Assembly (NCBI GenBank): GCA_900316845.1
Contig: ONEG01000019.1
Location: 1 to 64,000 of the forward strand
Direction: 5' to 3'
DNA: 64,000 nt
Source: an uncultured Bacteroidales bacterium
GTDB taxonomy: Bacteria > Bacteroidota > Bacteroidia > Bacteroidales > Paludibacteraceae
Shown piece by piece: positions 7,078 through 14,670 of this stretch. The translations under genes were made by a program, and so were the position numbers. The notes under the pieces are model-generated. The model made no database searches. It worked only from the letters and a program-made list of their open reading frames with translations, and was not told where the DNA came from. The first letter of the stretch is position 1, and every line of letters begins with the position of its first letter.

Positions 7078-10000
7078 TTATTTGACAGCCTGGCCCATAA
7101 TGTTATAGGTCTTGTTGCCCTTACGGATGAGGAGCATGCCGTTGTGGAGAACTTTCACAGCCTCTGCGTCAGCAGCGGTGTTGGAGATAGCGGTTGTCTC
7201 GTTCGGCGCTACATAGATATGACCCGCCCAATCCTCGTTCCATTCAGGACGGAAGTAGATAGTCTTCTCGCCGGCGTGAGCTGCATCAACGATATAGTTA
7301 CCATCCGGGTTCTGCTCCGAGGTCTGAATACCATACCAATTGATGATTACATCTCCCTCTACGCGGACAACTTTGAAAACGGCTCCCTCTGTGAGGGTAG
7401 TCTCAAGCGAGAACTCACCCGTTTCAATGCCGGTCGAATAGAACAGATCATCACTTTCACTCAGGTCATCCACGTTCCAGCCGTTCAGACCGATGATGTA
7501 ATAACCGTTAGCGAGCTTCTGGACGTATTTACCAACAAGCGTTACGGATAGTGCTTTGGTGTTATAGTTGTAAGCAAAGAGGACAGTATCTCTCAGCTCA
7601 ACATCTTCTGCTACATTGATCATAGCAGCAGGATACCATGCATTACCATTATCTTCACCAACAGTATTGATGTTAGCACCATTACCAGCCCAAACAGACT
7701 GATAGGTGAATGCATCCATAACTGCATCGTAGGTCATCTCCACCCAAGTCCAGTTATTACCTGCATGCTTGATATAGAAATGAGCGGTAGTAGGATCAAT
7801 CGGTGCAGGCTCGTCAATATCCAACTCCGGAATAGCCTCGATACTCTCATACCAAGTATCCACACAATAATACTGACCAGCATGGAGTTCCAGATCTGCA
7901 GTTTGATCTATATGGTTGAAGATACACTTATCAAAGTTCTTACTGTTCACGAAGGTGTAGCTATAGACATCGAAACCTTGAACCTTAGTTTCCTCTTTCG
8001 TCATTGCGAGACCAGGCCATGCAGCATTGTTTTCAAAGGTCTCATTATTCCAGAGATAGATATTTACTCCATCCCATCTCGGAGTATTCACGAAGTAAAC
8101 GGTTACCTCTTCTTGAGGATCCACAGGAGTCTGATCAACGTAGAAGTTGCCAATGAGTTTGAAAGTCAGCACTTCGTCTTTCACAAAGTAAACAACCTGT
8201 ACATCTCCTGCCTCTGCAAGTTTGAAGCCGATATTATGATCATCACCTACGTCATCCAGACCTGCGATTTCCTCAGTCAGGTCGTTAAAGCCCTTAACCA
8301 TGCCTTCATTCCAAGTACCATCCAAAGTAACTTTGAGGAGGTAATACTGGTCAGCCTTCAAGTTGCTGAGAACGAAAGTATCTTTCTGCGACTTGATAGC
8401 AGCCGGATTCCATTTCATTTCTACATCCAAGCCTGCATCTACAACAAGAGCGCTATCGCCCGTGATATAGAACTTAGCGGGATCTGGCTCTATCGGAGCA
8501 TCCGGGAACGCAATACCGATGGAGTCGTTTGCAAACGTCCAAGTGAACACATAATTGCCGGCCACATCAGCCGTCACTTTCAGGTTTTCCGTAGCGTTGT
8601 CTATCACGCCTGCTACACCCGGCCATTCACGGTGCAGACCATACGCCTGACCTTCGTTTGCCTTGGTCAACCATGCGCCGTCCTTAATCATCTTGAACTC
8701 ATAATCACCCGGTGTCAGTTCCACCTCATACGTAGCGGTCAGTTTGTCTTCTGCAAGGCTCATGTCGTTCAACAGCCAAGCCTCATCCTGTACATTCCAT
8801 GCACCTGCGATTTGCATTACAGGGAAGTGAGCCTCCAGTTTGATACCATGGAGTTGGAGAGTGGTACCAGAAGCGGTAACCGTATAGGTATGATCTTTCT
8901 TGAGTGCCACTTTCTTGGTAGCGTTCAGATAGTTGTTACCTTCCAAAATCTGGTCGATGGTCAATACACCGGCTACTTTGGTAGTAATATCTGCCTGATC
9001 GAAGACGACAAGATCCTTGTTGTCATTATCGGTTCCGCCTTCACCTACAACTTGACGGTTGTAGTAGAATGTTACATCGGCATCCTCTTTCGCAGTAATA
9101 ATCAAAGAAGTGCTTCCCGATTTCTCTTTACCTGCCTTTTTATCTGCCGTAGGATAACCGTCCGTACGCACTTGGATAGCGTGCGTAAACTCTTCGCCTG
9201 CGATAGTGCGGGTATTGGTCTTCAAGTTCGTAGCATATACGCCGTCCATCGTGAGGAGCGCCTCGTTGATATAATGGCTACCAGCCACGAGCGGAGTCTC
9301 AGCCGTTACTTTCCAGATGTTGCCCTCCAGCGGTACTGCATCAGGCAGCGGAACGGGGATTTCGTTCAGTGCATACCAAGCATCGTTATAGAAATACTTG
9401 CCGGATGTCCAAGTCAGGTCAGCAGTCTTTTTGTCCTCAGCTCCGTTGTCGCTGAAGAGACAGTTAGCGTATGCGCCTTTGTCAGCAACGTATTTATAAA
9501 CGTCGTAATTGTTAATCTGGTCTTCGAGTTTGGTCATTTCCACACCGGGCCATTCAGTACCGGCAGCCGTACCACCCCAGAGGTGAACACGCGGAGCAGT
9601 CCAACCGGCTACATTGACGAAATAGATCGAGTCTTTCTCTGCGGGAGTCGGCTCTATAGGATCGGGAGTTTCGCCTCCTTTTTCACGAAGAACGGTGAAA
9701 TTAGCAACATATACTCCGGTAGAGCCAGAATTACGATAGAGACGGATGAACTTTGCACCCGCAGCGCACTCGGGGATCGTAAAGGTCGTATCCTCAGGAG
9801 CCACGTTCGTTGTAATTTGTTGTAAGTTATTCGGGAATAAGATTTGGCAAGTGGTAGCAGCATTCTCAGCGTCAACACTAAAGTCCATACCGAGCACTGC
9901 ATCCGATCCTGAAGTGCGGAATGCAGCCACTTGAAGTTTATCGCCAGCGACGAGTGCTTCGTTCAATGTAATTCCAATATAATTGGCATTAGAGAAACCT

Positions 10001-10554
10001 TTGTTGAATTTCATCGTCCAGTTGGTTTTCTGAGATGCTCCAACAACGATATTGGAGTTTCCTCCATAAGCGGCAGCGGTACCACCAGTTTCAACGGCCT
10101 CGGTAGCAGAGGTCTCACCGCGTTTGCCATACCAAGTGTAGATGGTTTCAACTTGCGCTTCACTACCACCCTCAGCAGGGGCAGCAACCCACTCCTCGGT
10201 AGCATGTACATACATCTTACCATTGTAGGTGGCAACGCCTGTCCAGGAGTTGATAGCATTTTTTTGACTCTTCCAAGTCTCTCCATCGAAGAGTTGGAAC
10301 TGCATTACACCAACGCCATCATAAGCGTCCGTGTACGTGTACGAATAGACGGGATCTCCGTTGTACGTAAGGGCGGTCTTCGTCATGTCGAACTGGTGCC
10401 AATCGTCACCATCGCCCTTAAAATTGACATTCAGCTTAACGCTGTACGTACCAATAGTAGCCTCCGGCGCTGTATAATACACCGTTGTCTCTGTTGCTGC
10501 GAACATCATTACGCTAACAAACGTCATCAAAAATAAAGAAAGAAATTTCTTCAT
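7078..10554 (-). CDS. Large secreted protein with CBM26-like starch-binding modules
   Basis: This 1158-aa protein begins with a signal peptide (cleavage after about FAA at 18-20). Two modules, about 308-400 and 816-905, share the pattern YFVN..W..V..LW...WPG..MTK...YDVY.Y, with aromatic residues typical of CBM25/26 starch-binding folds. The region about 577-790 resembles SusE/F-type beta-sandwich repeats (PGDYEFKM, KFYITGD). The last ~35 residues form a tail (KVLHNGMLLIRKG...YNIMGQ) seen in two other secreted proteins here. No catalytic domain is evident, so it is probably a surface glycan-binding protein, perhaps exported by the type 9 system. Its leader is 9-bp periodic. Confidence 0.8.
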   Translation of the reverse strand: MKKFLSLFLMTFVSVMMFAATETTVYYTAPEATIGTYSVKLNVNFKGDGDDWHQFDMTKTALTYNGDPVYSYTYTDAYDGVGVMQFQLFDGETWKSQKNAINSWTGVATYNGKMYVHATEEWVAAPAEGGSEAQVETIYTWYGKRGETSATEAVETGGTAAAYGGNSNIVVGASQKTNWTMKFNKGFSNANYIGITLNEALVAGDKLQVAAFRTSGSDAVLGMDFSVDAENAATTCQILFPNNLQQITTNVAPEDTTFTIPECAAGAKFIRLYRNSGSTGVYVANFTVLREKGGETPDPIEPTPAEKDSIYFVNVAGWTAPRVHLWGGTAAGTEWPGVEMTKLEDQINNYDVYKYVADKGAYANCLFSDNGAEDKKTADLTWTSGKYFYNDAWYALNEIPVPLPDAVPLEGNIWKVTAETPLVAGSHYINEALLTMDGVYATNLKTNTRTIAGEEFTHAIQVRTDGYPTADKKAGKEKSGSTSLIITAKEDADVTFYYNRQVVGEGGTDNDNKDLVVFDQADITTKVAGVLTIDQILEGNNYLNATKKVALKKDHTYTVTASGTTLQLHGIKLEAHFPVMQIAGAWNVQDEAWLLNDMSLAEDKLTATYEVELTPGDYEFKMIKDGAWLTKANEGQAYGLHREWPGVAGVIDNATENLKVTADVAGNYVFTWTFANDSIGIAFPDAPIEPDPAKFYITGDSALVVDAGLDVEMKWNPAAIKSQKDTFVLSNLKADQYYLLKVTLDGTWNEGMVKGFNDLTEEIAGLDDVGDDHNIGFKLAEAGDVQVVYFVKDEVLTFKLIGNFYVDQTPVDPQEEVTVYFVNTPRWDGVNIYLWNNETFENNAAWPGLAMTKEETKVQGFDVYSYTFVNSKNFDKCIFNHIDQTADLELHAGQYYCVDTWYESIEAIPELDIDEPAPIDPTTAHFYIKHAGNNWTWVEMTYDAVMDAFTYQSVWAGNGANINTVGEDNGNAWYPAAMINVAEDVELRDTVLFAYNYNTKALSVTLVGKYVQKLANGYYIIGLNGWNVDDLSESDDLFYSTGIETGEFSLETTLTEGAVFKVVRVEGDVIINWYGIQTSEQNPDGNYIVDAAHAGEKTIYFRPEWNEDWAGHIYVAPNETTAISNTAADAEAVKVLHNGMLLIRKGNKTYNIMGQAVK

Positions 10555-10590
10555 GATACTTTGATTTTTAGTTAATAATGTTAATTGTTT

Positions 10591-10644
10591 AATATACTAG
10601 ATAATCTAGATAGACTAGAGGTACTAGATTTCCTAAGTTTACTA
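10591..10644. repeat. Six 9-bp degenerate units in the 5' leader (CTAG-phased)
   Basis: Units such as GATAATCTA, GATAGACTA, GAGGTACTA and GATTTCCTA repeat every 9 bp between the promoter at 10665 and the start at 10554. They give CTA(G) at strict 9-bp spacing within the mRNA leader of the CBM protein. Confidence 0.7.
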
Positions 10645-10664
10645 GGGTTTTCATAAATCGGGTG

Positions 10665-10695
10665 CAAAGTTACGAATAATTTTTCGAATATGCAA
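10665..10695 (-). promoter_or_regulatory. Promoter of the CBM-module protein
   Basis: Minus strand TTGCA (10695-10691), 18 bp, TAACTTTG (10672-10665). The start near 10660 gives a ~105-nt repetitive leader. Confidence 0.75.
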
Positions 10696-10747
10696 GAAAA
10701 AAAATATATTTTGTGTAGTTTTTTATTTAATCCAAGAGAATACCATG

Positions 10748-10846
10748 GACTACAGGGGGACTACATAGGTAGTACAGGGGGCGCATTATCTCGTACTTAT
10801 GACGCACTTATCACGTACTTATCACGCACTAATCACGCACTAATTT
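10748..10846. repeat. Two 11-bp tandem arrays in the 10555-11046 intergenic region
   Basis: Three units of 11 bp (GACTACAGGGG-like, 10748-10780) are followed by five units of 11 bp (CGCACTTATCA-like, 10792-10846). They have different sequences but the same period. The rest of this ~490-bp gap holds the CBM-gene promoter, a palindrome at 10883 and hairpins at the 3' end of the next gene; I see no convincing gene. Confidence 0.75.
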
Positions 10847-10882
10847 TGAGAAAAAAATATGAAATTTTTCTTGTTTTTGACG

Positions 10883-10907
10883 GTATTATATACATAGTAT
10901 ATAATAC
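10883..10907. promoter_or_regulatory. Perfect 11-bp inverted repeat, 3-nt loop
   Basis: GTATTATATAC (10883-10893) and GTATATAATAC (10897-10907) are exact reverse complements around ATA. It is AT-rich with no T-run, so it could be an operator or a cruciform site. No adjacent regulator gene suggests a binder. Confidence 0.45.
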
Positions 10908-10960
10908 TATGGATATGGAGGAAAATAGTAAAAAGGAGAGGGGCGCTGGAGGAAAAAGGA

Positions 10961-11000
10961 GAGGGGCGCCGAAGCGTCCCTCTGTAGGCTCGCGCAAGGA
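10961..11000 (-). terminator. Hairpins downstream of the 404-aa secreted protein
   Basis: GAGGGGCGC/GCGTCCCTC (10961-10982) and CTCGCGC/GCGCGAG just to its right form strong stems. On the minus strand the first is followed by a T-rich stretch, consistent with termination of the 11047-12261 gene. Confidence 0.5.
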
Positions 11001-11046
11001 TGCGCGAGAAATGCACAATGCGGTAAGCGGCAGAGCCGCGATGCTA

Positions 11047-12261
11047 TTAGCGGATTACAGCGCCGGTAGCGTCGTAGCGTACGCCATTCTTGATGATGAC
11101 GAGCTGGCCGTTCTCGATGGTCTTGAAGGCCTTGACTTCGTCAGCGGTGTTGTTGATAGCGGTAGCTGGAACAATCGCATAAGCGCTCGGAGTTTTTACA
11201 CCAGGAGCAGAGAAATATGCTTCCAAAGAACCGTAGATCTTCACCTGCGTGCCTACCATTGTAGGATTATCAACTATGTTGAGATTCGTGCGAATTTCGG
11301 AATTGCTAGGTAATTGAACCGGCAAGATATTCTCCGTTTGAGTTGAAGCGTCACCAAGAGCGAGGTTAGAAGCAACCGGGTCGTTTGTAGAAAGAGCACC
11401 TCCGTTAGCAGCACAACCTACAATGTAACCAATTACCCAATAATTACCACTCAGACCATTATTCAAGGTATAAACATCAGCTACAGTAAACGGATTTGCT
11501 TCCGTACCGTTACCAACAAATCCCTCAAGGAACGTATAAGTAGCAGAAACGATACCACTGCTAATATTATCCTTGATGGCAACCGCCTTGATGGTAGTCG
11601 TAGAAGAAAGCGCGATAGGAGTCGAATAAAGAGTGGACTCAGCGGAAGGAGTGGTACCATCGAGTGTGTAATAGATATCAGCACCTTCGGTCTCGCAAGC
11701 CAATTCAATATTCTGCGCTTCCATATAAACGCCCTCTGCTACTGAGAAAGTAGGATCTGCAGGAGCACCAGCTACTGCCTCATAGAACTCGATAGCCGAA
11801 ATCTGCGCGTTATTAGCATTGGTAACCTTGATCGTGTAGATTGTACCCGCTGCTTGCGATTCAGCTGCAATAGGAAACTCATGGTCAACCAGCGAACTTG
11901 TAGCCTGGGTACTTACCTCGTTCTCACCTACAAAGATATTAAATGTAACTTTACCAGACGAACCATTAATTCCTTTTACAACGATTTTAGATACGTCAAA
12001 GGTCATAGCAGGAAGTTGGATAGTTGCTCCACTTTTACCATACAGGAGTCCGGTAATAGCACCGCCCGACTTCATCACCTTGTAAGCGTTGGTAGCATTG
12101 ATGCTAATGGTGTAACCTCCATTAGTATGGTCACCGGTAGTAGTGTTACTCTCCGGGAAGCCCCAACCTACATCCGTAAAGTCGAGAGTGACCTGCGGAG
12201 TTTGCGCCATCATGCTGCCTGCGAAGAGGACGGCAGCGAGAAGAGAGAAAATTTTTTTCAT
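11047..12261 (-). CDS. Secreted protein with CHB_HEX_C_1-like and DUF6359-like domains
   Basis: This 404-aa protein has a signal peptide (MKKIFSLLAAVLFAGSMMAQ). Residues about 25-160 look like a beta-sandwich. Residues 167-245 contain a chitobiase/hexosaminidase C-terminal-like module (EGADIYYTLDGTTPS). Residues about 249-370 (GNGTEANPFTVADV ... YWVIGYIVG) fit DUF6359, an OB-like domain common in Bacteroidota surface proteins. It ends with the same tail as the neighbouring CBM protein (GQLVIIKNGVRYDATGAVIR). Role unknown; adhesion or carbohydrate binding is an inference. Its ~180-nt leader is packed with an 8-bp CGA-phased repeat. Confidence 0.8.
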   Translation of the reverse strand: MKKIFSLLAAVLFAGSMMAQTPQVTLDFTDVGWGFPESNTTTGDHTNGGYTISINATNAYKVMKSGGAITGLLYGKSGATIQLPAMTFDVSKIVVKGINGSSGKVTFNIFVGENEVSTQATSSLVDHEFPIAAESQAAGTIYTIKVTNANNAQISAIEFYEAVAGAPADPTFSVAEGVYMEAQNIELACETEGADIYYTLDGTTPSAESTLYSTPIALSSTTTIKAVAIKDNISSGIVSATYTFLEGFVGNGTEANPFTVADVYTLNNGLSGNYWVIGYIVGCAANGGALSTNDPVASNLALGDASTQTENILPVQLPSNSEIRTNLNIVDNPTMVGTQVKIYGSLEAYFSAPGVKTPSAYAIVPATAINNTADEVKAFKTIENGQLVIIKNGVRYDATGAVIR

Positions 12262-12311
12262 AATGATTGAATTTTAAAAAGTTAATATAATGTTTGTTTG
12301 TTGGTTGCTTA

Positions 12312-12420
12312 TATTTTTTTCCGAGATATCGAGGTATCGACAAATCGATATATCGAGGGGCGAGGTAGCGATAAATCGAGAGATCGAGGGTCGAGGTATC
12401 GAGAGATCGATGTTCGGAGT
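12312..12420. repeat. 8-bp CGA-phased array in the 5' leader (family C)
   Basis: CGA recurs every 7-8 bp about eleven times (CGAGGTAT, CGACAAAT, CGATATAT, CGATAAAT, CGAGAGAT). The same CGAnnnAY unit appears at 46164, 51601 and 57612. It lies within the predicted mRNA leader of the 404-aa protein. Confidence 0.8.
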
Positions 12421-12446
12421 ATCAAGGTTATTCCATAAATCGGGTG

Positions 12447-12478
12447 CAAAGTTACAACATTTTTTTGACATGTGCAAA
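12447..12478 (-). promoter_or_regulatory. Promoter of the 404-aa secreted protein
   Basis: Minus strand TTTG (12478-12475), 20 bp, TAACTTTG (12454-12447). Confidence 0.75.
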
Positions 12479-12485
12479 TAAAAAA

Positions 12486-13556
12486 TTATTTTTTATGGGC
12501 GACGACAAAAAGTTGGACGGAATTGAAGATATTTTGCCACAAGATATACGCCGCGGCTCCGAGAGAAGCCATGGGATCGAGGAAGGTGTTCGCCATCCAG
12601 ACGCCGAGGGAGGTGTTCTTCTGGCCGAAGGCTTGTCCGGCGGTGATACTCGAGACGCCCGCCATGGTGGTTGGCGCCGCAGCGGGGTTGATGAGGACGT
12701 CCTGGTAGTCGGTGCCTTTAGAGGGCGCAGGAAGGTAGTAACCGATGAGTTTGCCAAGACCGAACTGGAGAAGGCAAGCAAAGAAAGAGGCTATAATGAG
12801 GATGATAATATTCGATATCTGGGCGTGGAAATTGAGGATGGTGGTCTCCGTCACAACGGAGGTGAGGACGACGATAGAAGCGACCCAGAGGTAAAAAGGA
12901 ATCAATGCCAACTTTTTAGACAACTGAAAAGTTGGCAGACCGCCTTCGGCTGACAGAACGCTGGGGCTGACAGACCGCTTCGCTGACAGACCGCGAGTTT
13001 CACTCGCTGACAGATATTTTCTACGATAGTAATAATTGAAGCCTATTCGGAGGAGCCAGGCGGAGAAGAAAGGTCCGAGCAGGAGCGGTGCGATGCGGGA
13101 GAGGATGAGCAGGAAAGCCGGAAAGAACGACATATTCGCTGCAGGATTGATAAGCGGGAAAGTAGCAGGAACGATGATTGCTGTAGCGAAGTTCGAGAGG
13201 AGAGTGAAGGTGGTGAGATTCTGTATGGAGCCGCCCATTTTGCCTGCGATGATCGGTGCTGCCGTCGCCGTGGGCATGACAAAACACATGAGGATGCCCT
13301 GCGCGAGGATCTTATCTCCCGTCCAATGAAGGAGTACCGCGTACGAGGCGAAGGAGAATAGCATCTGGGCAGCCAGAACGACCCAATGCCATTTATGAAG
13401 GCGCAGGTCGAGGGGATTCACCTTGCAGAAGGTGAAGAAAAGCATAAAAAAGATGAGCCACGGGAGTGTGGGCGCCAGCGGCAGGAAGAGTTTATAGCCA
13501 AGGGCTCCGATGAGCATCGAGAGCCAGAGGGCGTTGGAATCAAAGAATTTACGCAT
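12486..13556 (-). CDS. Bile acid:sodium symporter (SBF/BASS) family transporter
   Basis: This 356-aa membrane protein has about nine to ten hydrophobic helices and the family motifs CFVMPTATAAPIIAGKMGG and, late in the sequence, NPAAAPTTMAGVSS. The substrate (organic anion or other) cannot be told. Residues about 181-211, in a cytoplasmic loop, are encoded by the family-A hairpin repeat (GLSAKRSVSPSVLSAEGG) and look like an in-frame insertion. It is the last gene of the gldD operon and overlaps the dus stop region by 8 bp. Confidence 0.85.
   Translation of the reverse strand: MRKFFDSNALWLSMLIGALGYKLFLPLAPTLPWLIFFMLFFTFCKVNPLDLRLHKWHWVVLAAQMLFSFASYAVLLHWTGDKILAQGILMCFVMPTATAAPIIAGKMGGSIQNLTTFTLLSNFATAIIVPATFPLINPAANMSFFPAFLLILSRIAPLLLGPFFSAWLLRIGFNYYYRRKYLSASETRGLSAKRSVSPSVLSAEGGLPTFQLSKKLALIPFYLWVASIVVLTSVVTETTILNFHAQISNIIILIIASFFACLLQFGLGKLIGYYLPAPSKGTDYQDVLINPAAAPTTMAGVSSITAGQAFGQKNTSLGVWMANTFLDPMASLGAAAYILWQNIFNSVQLFVVAHKK
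12931..13014. repeat. Family-A hairpin repeat cluster 1 (inside the SBF transporter gene)
   Basis: Four units of form GACCG-[tip]-CTGACAG. Tips are GCCTTCGGC, a degenerate one, GCTTCGC and GCGAGTTTCACTCGC. Each tip is self-complementary although the sequences differ. The reading frame of the transporter stays open through the cluster. Confidence 0.85.
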
Positions 13557-14658
13557 AACGGGTTACGATTTCGTCCATGATGGCAAAGACCTCTTCGACG
13601 GTCTCTGCACGGAGGAGGGCGATGCGGGTTTGTTTGAAGTTATCAAGGCCTTTGAAGACCGGGGATGCGGCAAAATGCCGACGTGAATGGATGATGCCTT
13701 TTCGCTCGTCGTTGCCGCACCAGGCGATAGAAGCGAGGACGTGCTCTTTTAAGACGGCGACTTTGTCGGACATGGAGCGAGGCGCGGGAAGTCCTTTCAT
13801 TTCTGCGAAGAGCCAGGGTGCACCAAAGGTGGCGCGGCCGACCATGATGGCGTCCACTCCATAGCGATCAAAACACTCGCGTGCGCGTTCGGGCGTGCAC
13901 ACGTCCCCGTTCCCTATTATAGGTATATGTATGCGCGGGTTGTTTTTCACTTCGCCGATGAGGGTCCAGTCTGCTTCGCCGCGGTACATCTGCGAACGAG
14001 TGCGGCCATGGATGGCGAGTTCGGTAATACCGCAGTCCTGAAGGGCAAGAGATAAATCGGTAATAAACACCGATTTATGACCGGCTTCGCCTGACAGACC
14101 GCTATCGCTGACAGAGCACAGACCGCTTACGCTGACAGACTTATTCAGATTCAGCGGGTTCACTCGGGGAATGAGATCTTTTTCGTCCCAGCCGAGACGG
14201 GTCTTGGCAGTAACGGGTGTATGGACGGCGTTAACGACTGCGCGGGTGATCTCGAGCATTTTCGGAACGTCCTTCAAGAGGCCGGCTCCGGCACCTTTTC
14301 CTGCCACTTTCTTCACGGGGCAGCCGAAGTTGATGTCGATGAAGTCCGGGCGCGCTTGCTCGACGATGATGGCCGCGTCGCGCATGGCTTCCGGTTCGCG
14401 TCCGTAGATCTGGATGGCTACCGGCCGCTCGGCATCGGAGATGGTTAGCTTGCGGGTCGTAGAGGCTATATCGCGGACGAGGGCATCGGCGTTAACGAAC
14501 TCCGTATAGACGCGATCGGCTCCGTAGCGCTTGCAGAGCGCACGGAAGGCCGGATCGGTGACGTCCTCCATGGGAGCGAGAAAAAGACCGCCCTGCGGGC
14601 TAACAGACCGCTTTGCTGACAGACCGCTATCGCTGACAGACCGTTCACTTGCGTTCAC
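13549..14658 (-). CDS. dusB: tRNA-dihydrouridine synthase (DusB-like)
   Basis: This 369-aa FMN enzyme reduces uridine to dihydrouridine in tRNA D-loops. The TIM-barrel motifs are clear: LAPMEDVTD (27-35), NFGCP with catalytic Cys113, IHGRTR (216-221), IGNGDV and MVGRATFG. Two stretches are foreign to the family: residues 1-22, and 168-198 (NPLNLNKSVSVSGLCSVSDS and following). Both are encoded by family-A repeats, so the N-terminus itself derives from the repeat. It overlaps both neighbours (14 bp and 8 bp). Confidence 0.92.
   Translation of the reverse strand: MNASERSVSDSGLSAKRSVSPQGGLFLAPMEDVTDPAFRALCKRYGADRVYTEFVNADALVRDIASTTRKLTISDAERPVAIQIYGREPEAMRDAAIIVEQARPDFIDINFGCPVKKVAGKGAGAGLLKDVPKMLEITRAVVNAVHTPVTAKTRLGWDEKDLIPRVNPLNLNKSVSVSGLCSVSDSGLSGEAGHKSVFITDLSLALQDCGITELAIHGRTRSQMYRGEADWTLIGEVKNNPRIHIPIIGNGDVCTPERARECFDRYGVDAIMVGRATFGAPWLFAEMKGLPAPRSMSDKVAVLKEHVLASIAWCGNDERKGIIHSRRHFAASPVFKGLDNFKQTRIALLRAETVEEVFAIMDEIVTRYA
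14053..14142. repeat. Family-A hairpin repeat cluster 2 (inside dus)
   Basis: A 9-bp inverted repeat TAAATCGGT/ACCGATTTA (14053-14077) leads into units with tips GGCTTCGCC, GCTATCGC and GCTTACGC separated by CTGACAGA-type linkers. It is read in frame as residues 168-198 of the Dus protein. Confidence 0.85.
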
Positions 14659-14670
14659 TGATAGACTGAT
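14586..14670. repeat. Family-A hairpin repeat cluster 3 (pgpH/dus junction)
   Basis: Units have tips GCCCTGCGGGC, GCTTTGC and GCTATCGC and a longer variant with GTTCAC repeated. The cluster carries both the dus start codon and the stop codon of the upstream HD protein gene, so it supplies coding sequence to both. Confidence 0.82.

Noticed and set aside
7765..9825. 686-codon plus-strand open frame
   Set aside because: Antisense shadow of the secreted CBM protein; no recognisable motifs or promoter.
10690..11313. 207-codon plus-strand open frame across the intergenic region
   Set aside because: It overlaps promoter, 11-bp arrays and the 3' end of a real minus-strand gene; low-complexity translation.
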